This document shows, one piece after another, positions 14,801 to 16,291 of a stretch of DNA of 16,291 bases. The position numbers and the translations under genes were made by a program. Source of the stretch: CAYLLN01 sp040901775 (GTDB lineage Bacteria > Planctomycetota > Planctomycetia > Pirellulales > Pirellulaceae). Position 1 is the first letter of the stretch. Each line of letters begins with the position of its first letter. The notes beneath the pieces were generated by a model. It saw nothing but the letters and a program-made list of their open reading frames with translations. It was not told the DNA's origin and searched no databases. The stretch covers positions 1-16,291 of the forward strand of contig JBBDYF010000224.1 of the NCBI GenBank assembly GCA_040901775.1. The letters are read 5' to 3'.

Positions 14801-16291
14801 CTTGAGCGACTCCTCGACCCGCGTCCAGTTGCGCTCGCGCGACGGCGTGACGGCTTGAAGTTGCAACTCGGCGGTCGTTAAAACGATCCAGGCTTCCGGC
14901 AAGTCGTGAGCCACGAGGATCTGTTCGGCCCGATCGATGGCCAATTCGGCGCGGCCCGCCGACAGCCAGGAGTGCGCCGCCGCCATCCGCGACGCAACCG
15001 AGTCGGGCTGGAAGTTGGCCGCCCGGTCGAAGGCCGTGGCGGCCGCCGACCAGTCTTCCAGGCCCGCGTAGGCGCGGCCCAGCAGATCCCACGCATAGTG
15101 CGAGATGACGGGGTCGGGCTGCACCTTGGGCTGGTGGGCGATCGCTTGCTGCAAATCGGCGGTCGCTTCCGAAAAGCGGCCGATGCGGAGCCGATAGTTG
15201 GCGCGACGCAAAGCCTGGGTCTGCATCAGCTCCAGGTGATCGCGGCGGGAGATCGTGCCTCCTAGATTCGCCAGAATGTCGTCCACGGCATCGATCGATT
15301 CCTTCGCTTCGTCCGGCTTCCCGGCCTTCAGCAATTGGTCGGCGATCCGCGAGAGGAAGACGGACTTTACGGTCGGCGACCGAAAGAGCTTGATGCCGTC
15401 GTTCCAGTGCGCGATGGCCCCGTCCAAATCGTCCTGCATCACCGCCATGTCGCCCAGCCGGAGATACGGTTCCGCGCTGTCGTGTCCCAGTTCTTCTTCA
15501 ATCAGCCGGCGGAACAAGCGCTGGGCCGCCCGCAGCTTGTCGCGCCACTGGCCGGTGGCGGCGCTGGTTTCGCGGAGCTGTCTGGCTTCGTCAAAGTGTG
15601 CGCGGGCCGCCACCAAGACGACTAGTTCGTCGTTCGGAGCGAGCCGCATCGCGCGGGCCAGGTCGGCGGCGGCACCCTCAATTTTGTACCGCGTTCGATG
15701 CGCGTGGCGGGCGAGCAGCGCCCGGGCGTCCTCCGGACTCCGATTGACCACCGCGTCGAGCAGCGCATCCGCCGTCTGCTCGCGCTCGAGCTGGTTCATG
15801 CCGCTGCGGTGAGCGGCCACGACATCGGGAAATTCGCGATAGATGCCGGCCGTCGCTTCGGCGAGCGCCACGTCGGTCGGATTGTTGTCGATCGCCGCCA
15901 ACAGCGAAGCGAGCAAGCCCAGTTCCTCGGCGCTTTGGGATGCCAGCGACCCGCGCATCCATTGCAGGTAACGGGCCAGCGCGAACACCCGGTGAGCCGC
16001 CGGATGGTTCTCGTCCTCGGCGAGCATTTCTTGAGCTTCGCTTTCGGCTTCGAGCAGCCGACCGGTTTCGAGCAGCAGCCCGGCCAGCCCGGCCTGCAAT
16101 TCCCGGCCTTCCTCGCCCAGATCGGAAGCGAGCGCCCGGTAGTGCAACGCGACACAGCGCTGCTTCTCGTCCAGGGTGGTGGCCCCTTTGCCATAGACCA
16201 CCGCCAACTGGGCCCGCACCACCGCATCTTGCGGCTTGAGACGGAGATAGCGATCCAGGAGATCATCGACACGCAACTGAACCCGCAGATC
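11885..16291 (-). CDS. Giant TPR-repeat protein, N-terminus cut by window edge
   Basis: The reverse strand is open from the right edge to a TGA at 11885, giving 1468 residues without a start in view. A TTG at 16276 is not convincing as a start because the frame continues upstream with ordinary coding sequence. The whole visible protein is helical tandem repeats of the tetratricopeptide type, with Trp/Leu-Gly-Tyr-Ala-Pro style spacing, for example WDLLGRAYAGLEDWSAAATA, LRGAIEQRLGRLEAAVDSYE, WLGRLLLLRDKLDEAREVFA and LGQGYLRLGDPARAKQLFLQ. TPR arrays bind proteins; large ones serve as scaffolds in polysaccharide secretion (as in PrsT of PEP-CTERM/exosortase loci, BcsC or PelB). With EpsI directly downstream, a PrsT-like periplasmic or outer-membrane scaffold is the best guess, but signal peptide or lipobox would lie outside the window. 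The C-terminus is charged (KTDLKADLKTEEL), with no PEP-CTERM anchor. Confidence 0.88.
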   Translation of the reverse strand, partial: DLRVQLRVDDLLDRYLRLKPQDAVVRAQLAVVYGKGATTLDEKQRCVALHYRALASDLGEEGRELQAGLAGLLLETGRLLEAESEAQEMLAEDENHPAAHRVFALARYLQWMRGSLASQSAEELGLLASLLAAIDNNPTDVALAEATAGIYREFPDVVAAHRSGMNQLEREQTADALLDAVVNRSPEDARALLARHAHRTRYKIEGAAADLARAMRLAPNDELVVLVAARAHFDEARQLRETSAATGQWRDKLRAAQRLFRRLIEEELGHDSAEPYLRLGDMAVMQDDLDGAIAHWNDGIKLFRSPTVKSVFLSRIADQLLKAGKPDEAKESIDAVDDILANLGGTISRRDHLELMQTQALRRANYRLRIGRFSEATADLQQAIAHQPKVQPDPVISHYAWDLLGRAYAGLEDWSAAATAFDRAANFQPDSVASRMAAAHSWLSAGRAELAIDRAEQILVAHDLPEAWIVLTTAELQLQAVTPSRERNWTRVEESLKGLDRFKTTAGVEAPWRIDFLRADYVALRAQSDNDPDQARTAAGEILRLAEDQHQDRAEFWFQSCLAYERLGLFEDAERAWQQLSRLPAAGADAAVAAARRALIHEDYAKAKQILDEASARLPLTARARIRRELLQVAQAKQDLTAMRTLLTADLAQNPKDVGVLCRLAELELRGGDFAALAAWEDRLTQAGPLGELWSRYYRIIRLYSTAKDAADPVLKEALSEQAQLATLRPNWAESFSLRGAIEQRLGRLEAAVDSYEQAVSLGERRYAIFEQLIACLDSLQRTADVERYLARLESHLPASQRLTEIASNHQLYNDRPEKAIEIAREAVVQRPADVRARLWLGRLLLLRDKLDEAREVFAQATIDHPQDVRVWNGLFSYYLRIGDKPRAEEVLASITKHATLDADERDLVLGQGYLRLGDPARAKQLFLQLSERAPKRADVHLHLARIFLASDRDRAKHHLQRAMQLDSKLSQARWMLAAILAAGGTEAELAQAEELLGGSLVGSAQTIEDRRVRALLLAQHGNADDLVRAVQIFEQIVKDAAATTNDRLLLAQFYEQQARGTVDPEQAAGKLKAASEQLLFVAGRSRAQPSEVAALIGFFLRHDRKADAGVWLGRLEDRLKGMTHDNPAAIAQFIDLRILHGTAIECEPWIVRLEAVDRDSVRPLIARVKYLAALGKSGEIEPTLEAKAKELLVAAKSAVERSRLARAIGDLYLTVNHLVGAERWYRIVVQEDPEQFPVLALALMRQDRAREAILICQMASERDATSRPWVVLASLLLEGGAKPEHMELAEPLLAVAMKKFPEDSDLLYGVGMLRVLEDRYPEAIELLGQVIELAPRHVSALNNLAVLVAETPDRRPEALELVERAIDLRGQQPTLLDTKGTILITSGRSTDALSLLEAAARGTKSDPRHKFHLALAYNDAGTSERARQQFETAMKQNLEKQILTPSDKKQIERLKTDLKADLKTEEL
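11896..11931 (-). repeat. 12-bp in-frame tandem repeat at the end of the TPR gene
   Basis: Three 12-bp units (CGGTCTTCAGAT, CGGCCTTCAGAT, CGGTCTTCAAGC on the plus strand) lie side by side within the last codons. They encode the repeated L-K-(T/A)-D pattern of the charged C-terminus. Slippage could change its length among strains. Confidence 0.6.

Noticed and set aside
16274..16276. TTG at 16276 as the start of the TPR gene
   Set aside because: The reading frame continues to the window edge with normal coding sequence and no ribosome-binding site precedes the TTG; the true start is most likely outside.

Overview
The window is a GC-rich stretch (roughly 60% or more by eye) in which every supported gene is on the minus strand, packed as one apparent operon read from right to left. 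Gene content, standalone EpsI-type protein, very large TPR protein and base composition fit an environmental Gram-negative bacterium, most plausibly a planctomycete of the Pirellulales type. That taxonomic guess is inference; no rRNA or marker gene is present. Both ends are cut inside genes.

In transcription order: (1) a giant TPR-repeat protein whose start lies beyond the right edge (11885-16291); (2) a membrane-anchored EpsI/DUF3485-type exosortase-associated protein (11135-11818); (3) a short monotopic phosphoglycosyl transferase that would start the glycan on a polyprenyl phosphate (10200-11111); (4) a polytopic O-antigen ligase/polymerase-family protein (8874-10196); (5) and (6) a Wzm/Wzt-type ABC exporter, the ATPase carrying an extra C-terminal domain (6607-8852). 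The assembly part follows: (7) a SAM methyltransferase (5704-6477), (8) a GT2 glycosyltransferase (4668-5657), (9) a GT4 glycosyltransferase (3404-4645), (10) a second, AT-richer SAM methyltransferase (2787-3407), (11) a GT4 glycosyltransferase (1586-2785), (12) a GT2 glycosyltransferase (594-1595), and (13) a left-handed beta-helix acyltransferase running off the left edge (1-597). Most distal junctions overlap or nearly touch (ATGA overlaps at 594-597 and 3404-3407, a 10-bp overlap at 1586-1595, a 1-nt gap at 2786), which points to translational coupling.

Taken together the genes describe a complete-looking route for a cell-surface polysaccharide. The sugar transferase loads the first sugar, four glycosyltransferases extend it, two methyltransferases and an acyltransferase decorate it, Wzm/Wzt moves it across the inner membrane, and the ligase-family protein joins it to an acceptor or polymerises it. 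The EpsI-like and TPR proteins tie the locus to exosortase-type export systems, although no exosortase lies in the window. The unusual points are the combination of an ABC exporter with an EpsI protein and a ligase, the compositionally foreign methyltransferase perfectly spliced into the operon, a repeat sequence that has become the C-terminus of a glycosyltransferase, and a 130-bp gap that looks like the relic of a lost gene. No tRNA, rRNA, CRISPR array, insertion sequence, clear promoter or clear terminator was seen.
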